The position numbers and the translations under genes are program-made. From a virus, in IMG/VR virus record IMGVR_UViG_3300045800_000016, positions 1 through 32,545 of that record: a DNA stretch of 32,545 nucleotides; one strand, written 5' to 3'. The stretch's first letter is position 1, and each line of letters begins with the position of its first letter. Below, piece after piece: positions 21,771 to 29,612 of the stretch. The notes under the pieces are model-generated. The model did no database searches. It saw nothing but the letters and a program-made list of their open reading frames with translations, and was not told the DNA's origin.

Positions 21771-23788
21771 TGCCCTATTCATTTACTTCCGAAGAGGCAC
21801 ACAATAACCGACTTCTCTTGTTCGCCCCTTGTAGGACAAAAGAAGAAGTAAAGGGGTTTGTTCACTATTTTCTCGACCTTGAGTTGCCAGATACTTGCGT
21901 GGATCCAGAATCAAACAGCAATATGCTTGATATGGTGTATACGTGTTATTCCCACCTTATTCATGGTCCTGTAAACGAAGAGACTTCCAGGTATCTTTTC
22001 TTCTCTTCCAGGTTTGGTGGTAAGACTCTTTGCGAAAGCGTTATCGAGGTCTTGCTGCTGTTACATGGGCGACTGGACATTACCCACTTGGCGGCATTAA
22101 AGAGGCAGTCACAGGACTGTCAAAAGTACATTGCCAAGTTCTTCAATTTACCTCACCTTAAGGGTATCCTGGTAGGCGACTCCAAGACTGAGAAGGCGGC
22201 GGTGTTTTTTATCCCTGATGATGGTGGTCCAAACCTTACTGAAAAGGAATGGAAGACTCTTCCTGAGGTAGAGAGACAGGATTACGTAAAGGTTTCGAAT
22301 ACTGTTGAAGTCATTGTAGCTTCATTGGCGGCTACGAACGGCAAGCATACGGCGTTGTTGTGTCTAGACGAAATCGACGTCATGGCCAACAAGGAAGCTT
22401 TTGAGGAAGCCAAGAACATACCTACACCTACAAGTAGGGAAGACGGCTCCTTAGCAATGCCTTTAACGTTGTTGACTTCAACTAGGAAGTTTGCATTTGG
22501 TTTAGTATCTGCCGAAATAGCCAACGCAGAAAAAACGGGGTTAATTGTCAAGCACTGGAACATCTTAGATGTCTGCAAGGCTTGCCCCGCTTCTAGGCAC
22601 CTTCCTGACCTTCCCAAAAAGGACATGTTCATTTCTGAACAGTTGTTGGCCCAGGCAACCCCTGAGGTGTTCCAGACACTCCCGATAAAGGAAAAAGAAA
22701 AGTACACCAAAATTTCTTGTTTTGAGGGGTGTGTAAGTAATTGTAAGATACTGCCCGCATGTAAGACATATCTGGCAACCAGGCAGACCTCGACCTCGAA
22801 GTTCCTCAAGCCTATTACCTATGTCCAGAGCCAAATCCAAATAAATAACCTGGACAAGGCATTGGCCCAGCTGCTGTGCCGTAAGCCATCGACTGAAGGC
22901 TTGGTCTATCCAATGTTTTCGAAAGCCAGGCACGTTCTTACGCCAGCCCAAGCGTTTGCAAAGATATCTGGCGAAACGGTGTTCAACCCCAACATGTCAA
23001 AGGAAGAGCTGGTTAGGTGGCTTCGGACATTGGGAGGGGAATGGTACTGTGGCATTGACTGGGGGTTCACCCACTTGTATGCTTTGGTCCTTGGACTGAA
23101 GCTGGGAAACACAATGTACGTTACCCACGTTTTTGGATCCCCTGGATTGGACCCAGGACAAAAGATAGACCACTCTGAGCAATTCAAGGCGTACGAGCCT
23201 AAGGCCTTTGCCGATACCGAAGACCCCGCCATGATTAAGGCTTTCAAAAATGCTGGCTGGCGTATGGCTCCTTGGAAAAAGGGCAAGGTTGTAGAAGGAA
23301 CGTCTACCGTCAAGCTCAAGCTGGCCCCTACCTTAGGTGGGGAGCCGGAATTGTACTTCATTCGAGACATTGGCGAAGACGCCATGATGGACCTGTTTAC
23401 GCTGCATCTACAGGAGTACCACTACAAGCTAGGGCCGGATGGCAAGCCAACGGAAGTCCCTGATGATGAATGCAAGGACTTCCCTGACGCACTGAGATAT
23501 ATGATTCAGAACGTCTTCAACTTCAAGTCGGGGGTCACCCTTTCAAACGAAGTTGAAGACAAGCCGAAGTTGTTGTCACATGATGGCAAGCCAGTTTATA
23601 ACGCGCAGACCTGGATGACACAGCGAATATCGGAATTGACGGGGAACGAGATTAGGCCCGTGCAAACTACCCGGCCTCAGATGACAATAGAAGAGATTGG
23701 CCACAGCTACTACGGCAAGGCTAACGAAGAGGAAAAGAAGGACCGTAAGGGTAAGTCTCGTAGCGTTATTTGGGACTTCGGGGAGTAG
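21770..23788 (+). CDS. terL: Terminase large subunit
   Basis: The DNA-packaging motor, 672 residues. ATPase: Walker A variant SSRFGGKT (79-86), Walker B ALLCLDEID (195-203, catalytic Glu201) and a coupling TSTR (236-239). Nuclease: CGIDWGFTH (427-435, Asp430), a second acid in ADTEDP (481-486) and DFPDA (570-574). It pumps DNA into the prohead with the small subunit and cuts the concatemer. Between ATPase and nuclease (about 265-335) lies a Cys-rich stretch (C269, C272, C317, C321, C325, C331) that looks like a zinc-binding insert. The stop abuts the stop of the opposite-strand islet. Confidence 0.94.
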   Translation: MPYSFTSEEAHNNRLLLFAPCRTKEEVKGFVHYFLDLELPDTCVDPESNSNMLDMVYTCYSHLIHGPVNEETSRYLFFSSRFGGKTLCESVIEVLLLLHGRLDITHLAALKRQSQDCQKYIAKFFNLPHLKGILVGDSKTEKAAVFFIPDDGGPNLTEKEWKTLPEVERQDYVKVSNTVEVIVASLAATNGKHTALLCLDEIDVMANKEAFEEAKNIPTPTSREDGSLAMPLTLLTSTRKFAFGLVSAEIANAEKTGLIVKHWNILDVCKACPASRHLPDLPKKDMFISEQLLAQATPEVFQTLPIKEKEKYTKISCFEGCVSNCKILPACKTYLATRQTSTSKFLKPITYVQSQIQINNLDKALAQLLCRKPSTEGLVYPMFSKARHVLTPAQAFAKISGETVFNPNMSKEELVRWLRTLGGEWYCGIDWGFTHLYALVLGLKLGNTMYVTHVFGSPGLDPGQKIDHSEQFKAYEPKAFADTEDPAMIKAFKNAGWRMAPWKKGKVVEGTSTVKLKLAPTLGGEPELYFIRDIGEDAMMDLFTLHLQEYHYKLGPDGKPTEVPDDECKDFPDALRYMIQNVFNFKSGVTLSNEVEDKPKLLSHDGKPVYNAQTWMTQRISELTGNEIRPVQTTRPQMTIEEIGHSYYGKANEEEKKDRKGKSRSVIWDFGE

Positions 23789-23971
23789 CTACAGCTCCCT
23801 CTTTAGGTTGGTTATGGCGTCCATGACCATAGCCCTCAGATTTTTGAGGTAAGCCATTCGAAACACCTCTTGAACAGACTTTGCCGCTAGGATGGAAAGA
23901 ATTTCTGAGTCAATTTGCTTTATGACTCCATTTAACTCTCGAATAGCTTGCTGGACAGAAATCTTGTTCAT
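23789..23971 (-). CDS. Small helical protein (60 aa), leftward islet
   Basis: The whole 60-residue protein looks like two or three amphipathic helices (SVQQAIRELNGVIKQIDSEI, then YLKNLRAMVMDAITNLK), possibly a coiled-coil oligomer. It runs against the flanking virion genes and its stop touches the stop of the large terminase gene. Its ATG overlaps the TAA of the upstream 48-codon frame and AAGG lies just before it. Unknown function; perhaps a small regulator or an early accessory gene inserted among late genes. Confidence 0.65.
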   Translation of the reverse strand: MNKISVQQAIRELNGVIKQIDSEILSILAAKSVQEVFRMAYLKNLRAMVMDAITNLKREL

Positions 23972-24114
23972 TAGGCCTTCTCCGATGGTTCACGTTCTGC
24001 GTCTTCTTTTTCGATTCCGTCTAATACTTCATGAACGAGCCGGTGGGACTCGTCGTTTAGCTTTTGCAATTCTGTTCTTTGAGGAAGTTCCTATTTTGTT
24101 TGTTCTGTGCTCAT
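23971..24114 (-). CDS. Small gene with an in-frame amber codon at position 8
   Basis: ATG at 24114 overlaps the stop of the upstream gene (ATGA) and the final TAA overlaps the next ATG (TAATG), so both ends are joined as in a normal coupled gene. The frame reads MSTEQTK, then TAG at 24091-24093, then ELPQRTELQKLNDESHRLVH and a charged tail to EPSEKA. The part after the TAG has clean, protein-like, helical composition. Either the amber is read through or decoded, or it is a recent nonsense mutation, or translation restarts at the TTG of LQKLND. TAG ends several other genes in the window, so general recoding is unlikely. Confidence 0.5.
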
Positions 24115-24299
24115 CCTATATCCTTGTCTTTAACGAAGAGCGGCACAAGCCTAATTCCGTAGTTCGTAAGAACAGGGAACCGGACCATGTGTTTCTTATC
24201 TGTCTTGCTATATCCGTGATATCGGCCAACATATTCCGACTTGTGCCAGGTGACCGCGACCATGCTACCAATCTTGAATGTCTTGTGTGTATTGTTCAT
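24111..24299 (-). CDS. Small beta-rich protein (62 aa), first gene of the leftward islet
   Basis: The protein starts MNNTHKTFKIGSMVAVTW, chosen because a promoter ends 7 bases before this ATG; a longer frame to 24359 would cover the promoter. Residues 10-60 look like a small SH3-like or Tudor-like barrel (GSMVAVTWHKSEYVGRYHGY, then HMVRFPVL and RLVPLFVK). Such folds bind nucleic acid or peptides, but no function is known. Its stop overlaps the start of the amber-containing gene. Confidence 0.68.
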   Translation of the reverse strand: MNNTHKTFKIGSMVAVTWHKSEYVGRYHGYSKTDKKHMVRFPVLTNYGIRLVPLFVKDKDIG

Positions 24300-24306
24300 G
24301 GGTTTA

Positions 24307-24335
24307 CTAATACCACTGGTTTCTTGGGTCGTCAA
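24307..24335 (-). promoter_or_regulatory. Sigma-70-type promoter of the leftward islet, predicted leaderless
   Basis: TTGACG (24330-24335), a 17-base spacer and TATTAG (24307-24312), then TAAACCC and ATG 24299. The gap of 7 bases and the ACCC before the ATG match the promoters of the 28-32 kb region (TAACCC-ATG). Confidence 0.6.
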
Positions 24336-24352
24336 CAACAATCTTACAAATA

Positions 24353-25345
24353 ATGGCAACCCTCTCGATTACTAACAGGTACCTCGCCTATGAGGACGAG
24401 TCTTCAACTAATAACCCACAGCTGAAGTCTTTTGACCGTTCGCGGCAAATGCAAGGAATTCCCGTAGACAATCCCGCCTATGAACCGTTTAGGATTCAGC
24501 CGTTCGCCCAGGTGCAGATTTTTGATGGGACGAGGGAGCTTTCTTATGGTTCTTTGACGCAATATTCCATTCAACCACTTAACGCTGCGTCAAATCGCTA
24601 TAGAATCAAATGGACCGGTGTTGGTGATGCTCCAGAGTTTAGAACCGTTAGGGCCGTCAACTTTTTAACAGGGGCCACCCCTCATACCGTTACCGTTACC
24701 CCTCAGCTAAACCAGTCTGTGGCTATCACAGCTTCGGCAGGCGCAGTCTTTGGGACCGTTGTGGCTGGGGATGTTGTCTACATTGCTGGGCTTTCTACAG
24801 GCGATTCTGCTTCGATTTTTGACCCATTGAATGAAGGGGTTTGGTCGGTGCTTAGTGCGACCTCTACTTCTTTGGTGTTGACTAGGAATCCAGGGCAAGT
24901 TTACTCGTCTGTCAGCGAGACCGTGACGATTGCTTCTAATGCATCGTTCCAGGTATTTTCGAGTGACGGGGTGCAGCTTGACGACACGTTGAGTCTAATT
25001 GATGGATTTAGCCCAGTGCTTCTACAAACCTACGAAATCGTCAACGTCACTGCTGATTCCCTTGACTTTGTTTCAGGTGTCACACTTCCGCCTACATCTG
25101 CTGTCGTCCCAGGCCTCAATTCAATCGTCGTTTTCTCCAATGCGAAGTCCTGGATTGCCCTTGAGACCGATCAAAACCTGGACGTTTCAATCAACAGCAA
25201 CCTAAGCTCCTTTACCGTGGAACCCCTTCTGTCAGGAGATCCAAACAAGGTAGGTGTCTTCCAGCTGAACGGCACTGTCTACTACCTGACCATTACTAAC
25301 AAATCAACCCTGCCAGCTACGGTTAGGGTTATCTCGGTCGAGTAA
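24353..25345 (+). CDS. Putative virion structural protein, beta-rich
   Basis: The 330-residue protein is rich in Ser, Thr, Val and Asn with few Lys or Cys, the usual make-up of phage decoration, adaptor or fibre proteins. It is predicted almost all beta. The middle has repeated Val/Thr/Ser stretches (HTVTVTPQLNQSVAITASAG, SATSTSLVLTRNPG) like Ig-type or fibre domains. It stands between the large terminase and the portal gene, in the same direction. The exact virion role is unknown. The ATG lacks a clear Shine-Dalgarno site. Its promoter is not obvious and would overlap the leftward islet promoter. Confidence 0.65.
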   Translation: MATLSITNRYLAYEDESSTNNPQLKSFDRSRQMQGIPVDNPAYEPFRIQPFAQVQIFDGTRELSYGSLTQYSIQPLNAASNRYRIKWTGVGDAPEFRTVRAVNFLTGATPHTVTVTPQLNQSVAITASAGAVFGTVVAGDVVYIAGLSTGDSASIFDPLNEGVWSVLSATSTSLVLTRNPGQVYSSVSETVTIASNASFQVFSSDGVQLDDTLSLIDGFSPVLLQTYEIVNVTADSLDFVSGVTLPPTSAVVPGLNSIVVFSNAKSWIALETDQNLDVSINSNLSSFTVEPLLSGDPNKVGVFQLNGTVYYLTITNKSTLPATVRVISVE

Positions 25346-25346
25346 A

Positions 25347-27464
25347 ATGCGCAAAACTAAAACACCGTCAGTTGTCTATGGCATGGGGGATGGTGAAGCT
25401 GACTTTCAGGCGCAGCTGGCTAAGTCTATTGTCGACTTTAGAACAGGGAAGGACAACGATAAGCCCACTCTAACAAAGTCTATTCTAAATATCCTAAACG
25501 GCGAAGATAACACAATCTCCCGTTTGGCATTTGAGACTGACCCATCTCAGGTCAACAATTTTGCCGGTGTCTACCACGCCAAGTTACGTCTAGTCCCTGA
25601 TTCCGTCCTAAAGCGTATTGCTATCCAGGACTCTCTAGTTGCGTCTATTGTAAGAGCCAGGCAAAACCATCTAACCTCTTTTGGTCGTCCAAGGCCGGAC
25701 AGGTTTTCATCTGGTTTCGTTATTAAGCCAAACACAGGTACATTAGATAAACTAGATCAAGCAGCTAAGGATGCATTTGCTCAGCAAGTAGAACGAGCTA
25801 TTAAGCTGGTCTCTACTTGTGGCCATACAGAAGGTATCCAAACAGAGCACCAAAGAACGTTCGCTGAATACTTGGGGTTGTCTTGTAGGAGTGCTGTTGT
25901 TTGTGGTCGTATTGCCACAGAAATTGTCTATGCCCAAGATGAAGGTTCGGACGAAAGGCGGTTCTCCCACTTCGTTTGTACCGACGCTGGCACAATCTAT
26001 AGAGCTACTACCGATACGACCGGTCAGGAATCAATTCGTCAAGACGCCTACCATCTGTTGTGTAAGTTAACGGGCGAAAAACTTGTTAAGGAACGTTGGA
26101 ACACTAACGACAAATACTCTTGGGTCCAGGTAATTGACGGTACCCCTAAGCAGGTTTTCACTTCTGACGAAATGAAGGTCTACAGCTTCTACCCGGTGCC
26201 AGATGTCGAGTTGGACGGTTACCCAGTAACACCAATTGATACTGTAATTACAGCGATTACGACCCATATCAATATCACTACCCACAACAAGCTGTACTTC
26301 CAATCTGGAAGAGCTACTAGGGGTATGTTGATTCTGAAGTCTGATGATGCTACTCCTCAGATGATTCATCAGATTAAGCAGCAGTTCAATGCTTCAATCA
26401 ATAGTTCCGCTAACGCTTGGAGGATGCCTGTCTTTGGTGTTCCTACTGAAGGCGAAATCACCTGGCAGCCAATTGATTCGGGTGGTGGCAGGGATATGGA
26501 GTTTCAGTATCTGACCGACATGAACGCAAGGGAAATTTTAACTGCGTTTATGATGTCTCCAGATGAACTTCCTGGTTGGAGCTACTTATCACGCGGTACA
26601 GCAAGTCAAGCTCTTTCTGAAGGAAACAACGAGTACAAACTCACAGCCGCCAGGGACGTAGGTATTCGTCCACTTCTAGCTTCTTTCGAGGACTTCATCA
26701 ACGCAGAACTGTTACCGCTGATTGACGCAGATTTAGCTAAAAAGGCTCGCCTTTCCTTGATGGGCCTAGAAGCCAATACGCCTGAAAAAGAAGCAACCCA
26801 GTTACAAACCACAGCTGAAGTATACCGCTCTATTGATGACATTTTGCAGACGGTCGAAAAGAAACCCGTTGGCAAGGAGTGGGGCGGCGAATTCCTGATT
26901 AACCCAGCGTATCAAGCCATCCTGGACAAGTACTTTATGGTTGGGGATATCAAGGAGCACTTTTTCGGCCACAAAGGGGCTTCTCAAGACCCCCAATGGC
27001 AATTTTCGATGAACCCCGTTTGGCTCCAGATGAAGCAAATGCAGATGGAGGCCCAGGCGCAACAGCAACAGGCCCAGCAGCAAGCCCAGCAGCCTCCAGG
27101 CGACGGTGGAGGGGGTGGACAGCCAGGAGGGGGCGGCGGGGCTCCAGACGACGGCCAGGGCGGTGGGGAAGAGCCGACAAGGCAGAACCCACAAGACGAC
27201 CAAACAGAGAACCAAAGGACAGAAGGTTCCTCGCAAGCTCCTCAGACACCGGCCCCTAGTGCTAATGACCTAGGTAAGGCAGTTTCGCAAGCTTGGGAAC
27301 TGATGCAGAAGTCCGAGACGAACCTACCGCCCGAAAAGCGAAAGATTCTAGACCAACACAAGAAGACGGTGGAGTGGTTCACGCGAGGGTTCAACAGAGA
27401 CATCAAGGACGCAACTAGGGAAATCCTTGATACAGCTAGACAATTGAGCCCCAAGGTCAAGTAA
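25347..27464 (+). CDS. Portal protein
   Basis: A 705-residue portal, the dodecameric ring at the head vertex through which DNA passes. Evidence: position after the terminase and before a Mu F-like head protein, length, and portal-like stretches in the middle (MKVYSFYPVPDVELDGYPVT with a long helix, then MEFQYLTDMNAREILTAFMM and DELPGW, as in the crown-side region of related portals). Residues about 565-640 are low-complexity: Gln/Ala-rich, then Gly/Pro-rich, then polar. This flexible segment joins a C-terminal helical domain (KAVSQAWELMQKSETNLPPE). The long linker is unusual for a portal. The gap to the preceding gene is 1 base. Confidence 0.82.
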   Translation: MRKTKTPSVVYGMGDGEADFQAQLAKSIVDFRTGKDNDKPTLTKSILNILNGEDNTISRLAFETDPSQVNNFAGVYHAKLRLVPDSVLKRIAIQDSLVASIVRARQNHLTSFGRPRPDRFSSGFVIKPNTGTLDKLDQAAKDAFAQQVERAIKLVSTCGHTEGIQTEHQRTFAEYLGLSCRSAVVCGRIATEIVYAQDEGSDERRFSHFVCTDAGTIYRATTDTTGQESIRQDAYHLLCKLTGEKLVKERWNTNDKYSWVQVIDGTPKQVFTSDEMKVYSFYPVPDVELDGYPVTPIDTVITAITTHINITTHNKLYFQSGRATRGMLILKSDDATPQMIHQIKQQFNASINSSANAWRMPVFGVPTEGEITWQPIDSGGGRDMEFQYLTDMNAREILTAFMMSPDELPGWSYLSRGTASQALSEGNNEYKLTAARDVGIRPLLASFEDFINAELLPLIDADLAKKARLSLMGLEANTPEKEATQLQTTAEVYRSIDDILQTVEKKPVGKEWGGEFLINPAYQAILDKYFMVGDIKEHFFGHKGASQDPQWQFSMNPVWLQMKQMQMEAQAQQQQAQQQAQQPPGDGGGGGQPGGGGGAPDDGQGGGEEPTRQNPQDDQTENQRTEGSSQAPQTPAPSANDLGKAVSQAWELMQKSETNLPPEKRKILDQHKKTVEWFTRGFNRDIKDATREILDTARQLSPKVK

Positions 27465-28249
27465 TGCTCAAATTCATTTTGAGTAAGCCCGCCATTAAAG
27501 CAGTTGGGAGGGCAATAGACTCGCTGTTCAATCGTGCAAAGCGACGGTTTTTGGGTAGAGAGTTTGAAGGTAAGGCTATTCGATTTGGGGTGACAATGCC
27601 GGATAGGGCAGCGGATTACAGAACCGATCTGAGTCTTAAGGGAATGTTCGATAACGCTGCCAGGTCAGAGGGAATGTTCCCTAATCCAAAACTCTATGAG
27701 TCTGTAGAAAAGGGAGTTGAGTCTTACCTTGATGCACATAGAGAATTGGCCAAGGCGAGGGTCCTGCACGAGGTCCAAGCGTATCTTCATGAGGCCGAGC
27801 AAGGGTCTTCAAAGGCGGACCCTGAAAAGGTGTTAGGAAAGGCTTTGGAAGGTGCGTTTGAAAAAGTCGGCCAAGATGTAGAGAAGGTTATCGATACAGA
27901 GAGCACAAGGGGCAGAAATCTCTCAACCCTTGACGCAATAGGTAAAATAAATGCCGTGGTTGGAATTGGTGACCCAGTGATTGCGTTTTTGGGACCGAAT
28001 GACGCTCATACGTGTAAAGAGTGTAAACGGATGTTCTTTTTGACGGATGGGGTAACTCCCAGGGCATGGCTTAGCTCAGAGTTGCGTCACGTGTATTTTA
28101 AGCGAGGAGACGCTAGCCCTTGTGTTGCAGGGTGTCACCCTCATTGTAGGCACTCCCTCGTGTCAATTCTACCTGGGTATGGGTTCAAAAATGGCTCGCT
28201 GAGTTACATAGAGCCAGGGTACGATATTATTGCGGACCAGCGAAAATAG
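27464..28249 (+). CDS. Mu F-like minor head protein
   Basis: The protein has 261 residues. The C-terminal third carries the Mu gpF / SPP1 gp7-type pattern: IAFLGPNDAHTCKECKRM (Cys184, Cys187), a 30-residue loop, then PCVAGCHPHCRHSLVSI (Cys220, Cys224, His227, Cys228), which probably binds zinc. These proteins sit near the portal and help head assembly or DNA ejection. The N-terminus is basic, the middle is helical. It overlaps the portal stop by one base (TAATG), the standard portal / Mu F gene order. It is the last rightward gene before the opposite-strand cluster. Confidence 0.8.
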   Translation: MLKFILSKPAIKAVGRAIDSLFNRAKRRFLGREFEGKAIRFGVTMPDRAADYRTDLSLKGMFDNAARSEGMFPNPKLYESVEKGVESYLDAHRELAKARVLHEVQAYLHEAEQGSSKADPEKVLGKALEGAFEKVGQDVEKVIDTESTRGRNLSTLDAIGKINAVVGIGDPVIAFLGPNDAHTCKECKRMFFLTDGVTPRAWLSSELRHVYFKRGDASPCVAGCHPHCRHSLVSILPGYGFKNGSLSYIEPGYDIIADQRK

Positions 28250-28258
28250 TGATATAAT
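28230..28258 (+). promoter_or_regulatory. Candidate rightward promoter with extended -10 box, antisense to the next gene
   Basis: TTGCGG (28230-28235), a 17-base spacer and TGA-TATAAT (28253-28258) lie at the end of the Mu F-like gene and point into genes of the opposite strand. No protein-like rightward frame follows, so any transcript would be antisense to the gene at 28269-28580. Confidence 0.35.
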
Positions 28259-28268
28259 GCCGCACATT

Positions 28269-28580
28269 CTACCTCAAGTAGCAGGGGCCGTAAGCTGACA
28301 CGTTGTCCCAGGTAACGGGTTGGTAGATGTTGGCGCGGGCGTGCTTGGCAGGGGCAGCCCAAGAAGCCGCCTTGAGGATGTCACCGGTAGCAATGTCAAC
28401 GAAGGCCCAGGCAGAACGAGAAACAATCTCCTGGCGAACGATGCGGACGTACTTCTTGCCGGGCATGGTGATGAGGATTGGTGGGGGCAGGGGGCTGGTT
28501 CTGTATTCCAAATTGATCTTGTCCTGAGAGTTGGCGATGAAGGCGGCGAGGATTTCGTCAAAAGCGGTGTTGTTTTCCAT
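28269..28580 (-). CDS. Conserved small phage protein (103 aa)
   Basis: A family seen widely in phages, recognised by the C-terminal pattern KYVRIVRQEIVSRSAWAFVD, then GDILKAASWAAPAKHARANI and a final tyrosine-rich end. No molecular function is known for it. The N-terminus is a helix (FDEILAAFIANSQDKINLEY), the rest is strand-rich. It starts MENN after a promoter spaced 6 bases from the ATG. Three other genes of this region have the same promoter design. Confidence 0.78.
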   Translation of the reverse strand: MENNTAFDEILAAFIANSQDKINLEYRTSPLPPPILITMPGKKYVRIVRQEIVSRSAWAFVDIATGDILKAASWAAPAKHARANIYQPVTWDNVSAYGPCYLR

Positions 28581-28586
28581 GGGTTA

Positions 28587-28615
28587 GTTGTACATCGGGT
28601 AGGTTTGGATAGCAA
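28587..28615 (-). promoter_or_regulatory. TACAAC-type promoter, predicted leaderless
   Basis: TTGCTA (28610-28615), 17-base spacer, TACAAC (28587-28592), TAACCC, ATG 28580. The weakest -35 of the set, but the -10 and the spacing are identical to those at 30728-30756. Confidence 0.6.
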
Positions 28616-28628
28616 GAAAAATAGACGG

Positions 28629-29003
28629 CTAAATTTCAATACTCTTCCATCCGTCGTTGGTAGTGAAATGCACCACGTCAATAATACCTGAATCTCTAAG
28701 CATTTTCATACACTTAGAGCAAGGTCTAGAGAAGGCAATATTGTCTGTTTTATCTACTCTGGCAACGTACAGCTCGAAGCTATCGGTTTCCTTTTTGCGG
28801 GCCAGGACGGTTAGCATCCTTTTTAGGACTACGGCCTCAGCGTGGGTAGAACAGGAAATATTTGGGGACCGGGGCTTGGGGACGTTGACGCCTTTGGACA
28901 ATACCCGGCCACCGTTCTCTATTACTGCACCGTGTCTAAACCGGGGGAATAGGCTTGTCTTGGCGGTCCTTACGGCCAAAGCTTGAATCGAGGGCTTACA
29001 CAT
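28629..29003 (-). CDS. Cytidine/dCMP deaminase-like protein
   Basis: The protein has 124 residues with the zinc deaminase signature: HAE at 54-56 (His54 binds zinc, Glu56 shuttles the proton) and PCSKC at 94-98 (Cys95, Cys98 bind zinc). The length and RFRHGAVIENGGRVLSKGVN are typical of the CMP/dCMP deaminase family. It would convert a cytosine nucleotide to its uracil form, probably dCMP to dUMP for thymidylate synthesis, in line with the ribonucleotide reductase and ThyX-like genes. Substrate assignment is inference; other members act on free bases, nucleosides or RNA. It overlaps the start-proximal gene by 8 bases. Confidence 0.82.
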   Translation of the reverse strand: MCKPSIQALAVRTAKTSLFPRFRHGAVIENGGRVLSKGVNVPKPRSPNISCSTHAEAVVLKRMLTVLARKKETDSFELYVARVDKTDNIAFSRPCSKCMKMLRDSGIIDVVHFTTNDGWKSIEI

Positions 29004-29211
29004 TGAGAAGCCTTTTTAGGTCGTCCATGTACCACTTAAGAGAGCAGGTACATTCATTATTGGGAAAATCGAAAATCGTCTTACACGATGAGTCGTGTTT
29101 GATGAACCGATTTAGGTTTTCTAAGGTCGAGTTTTTACCAGGACATCCACAAGTGCCGCAATCTTTTCGTTGTGAACCTTGGTGACATTTACAGGTACAT
29201 TTCTTTTCCAT
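28996..29211 (-). CDS. Small Cys-rich, probably zinc-binding protein (71 aa)
   Basis: Nine Cys residues in 71, mostly at the N-terminus (CTCKCHQG, CGTCGCPG), then a helical stretch, CSL and a basic end. Probably one or two small zinc sites. No family recognised. It leads the deaminase gene (8-base overlap) and has its own promoter 6 bases before the ATG, so the two form a two-gene leaderless unit. A Cys-rich partner next to a zinc enzyme is suggestive only. Confidence 0.7.
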   Translation of the reverse strand: MEKKCTCKCHQGSQRKDCGTCGCPGKNSTLENLNRFIKHDSSCKTIFDFPNNECTCSLKWYMDDLKRLLNV

Positions 29212-29217
29212 GAGCTA

Positions 29218-29246
29218 GTTGTACCCTAGGACGAGGAAGGTGTCAA
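29218..29246 (-). promoter_or_regulatory. TACAAC-type promoter, predicted leaderless
   Basis: TTGACA (29241-29246), 17-base spacer, TACAAC (29218-29223), TAGCTC, ATG 29211. The TGA inside TTGACA is the stop codon of the 42-residue gene upstream. Confidence 0.72.
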
Positions 29247-29371
29247 CTGTTTTCTTGGTCTTCTTTAGCTTCTCTGATGGCGTGCTTAATTTCCCAATAA
29301 ATCCAGTAACATAAGAAGAGTGGCATGGCTGATGCCATGAGAAATAATAGCAAGTCTATGATGATGTTCAT
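29243..29371 (-). CDS. Small membrane protein (42 aa)
   Basis: The gene reads MNIIIDLLLFLMASAMPLFL, continues CYWIYWEIKHAIREAKEDQE and stops. One transmembrane helix with the N-terminus likely outside or in the membrane and a charged, helical C-terminal tail in the cytoplasm. GGAG lies 11 bases before the ATG and the gap to the upstream stop is 7 bases. Its stop codon is part of the -35 box of the next promoter. Unknown role; small proteins like this may act as holin, antiholin or host-takeover factors. Confidence 0.65.
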   Translation of the reverse strand: MNIIIDLLLFLMASAMPLFLCYWIYWEIKHAIREAKEDQENS

Positions 29372-29378
29372 CAATTGT

Positions 29379-29579
29379 TCAACTCCCCAAAAGGTCAGCC
29401 ACGATACAGCTTCCTTGAGGGGTAATCACGATGTCGCCTGGTTTAAAAAAAGGCGCCACTTCGGTTAACGCAATGTGTATGTGTTCAGCGGCCCCTAGTA
29501 GAAGGTCGGACCTGTCCCCTTCCTTTTTAGAGATTGTAACAGTGTCGTTGGGGCGTGTCGAAAATGTCCATTGCGTCAT
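29379..29579 (-). CDS. Hypothetical protein (66 aa)
   Basis: The start MTQWTFSTRPNDTVTI is set by a GGAG site 9 bases upstream; a longer frame to 29618 would run into a hairpin. The protein is strand-rich and small, with ISKKEGDR, a helical AAEHIHIALTEV and FKPGDIVITPQGSCIV at the end, which looks like a small beta-barrel. Unknown function. It is followed 7 bases later by the 42-residue membrane protein. Confidence 0.68.
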   Translation of the reverse strand: MTQWTFSTRPNDTVTISKKEGDRSDLLLGAAEHIHIALTEVAPFFKPGDIVITPQGSCIVADLLGS

Positions 29580-29612
29580 TTTAGATTCTCCGTTCTGTTG
29601 GTGGTAACAAAC

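Noticed and set aside
22282-22809. 175-codon antisense frame in the terminase gene
   Set aside because: A shadow of the terminase coding frame; no start signal and no known motif.
24340-24352. TACAAATA as a T4-like late promoter for the gene at 24353
   Set aside because: The box abuts the ATG, so transcription would start inside the coding region; no support without a -35 or mapped 5' end.
27050-27200. Gln/Gly-rich tract in the portal gene as a separate repeat element
   Set aside because: It stays in frame as a low-complexity linker of one protein; no DNA-level repeat unit of constant length.
28320-28691. 123-codon rightward frame opposite the conserved phage gene and deaminase
   Set aside because: Gly/Val/Asp-rich composition typical of an antisense shadow; both opposite genes are recognised families.
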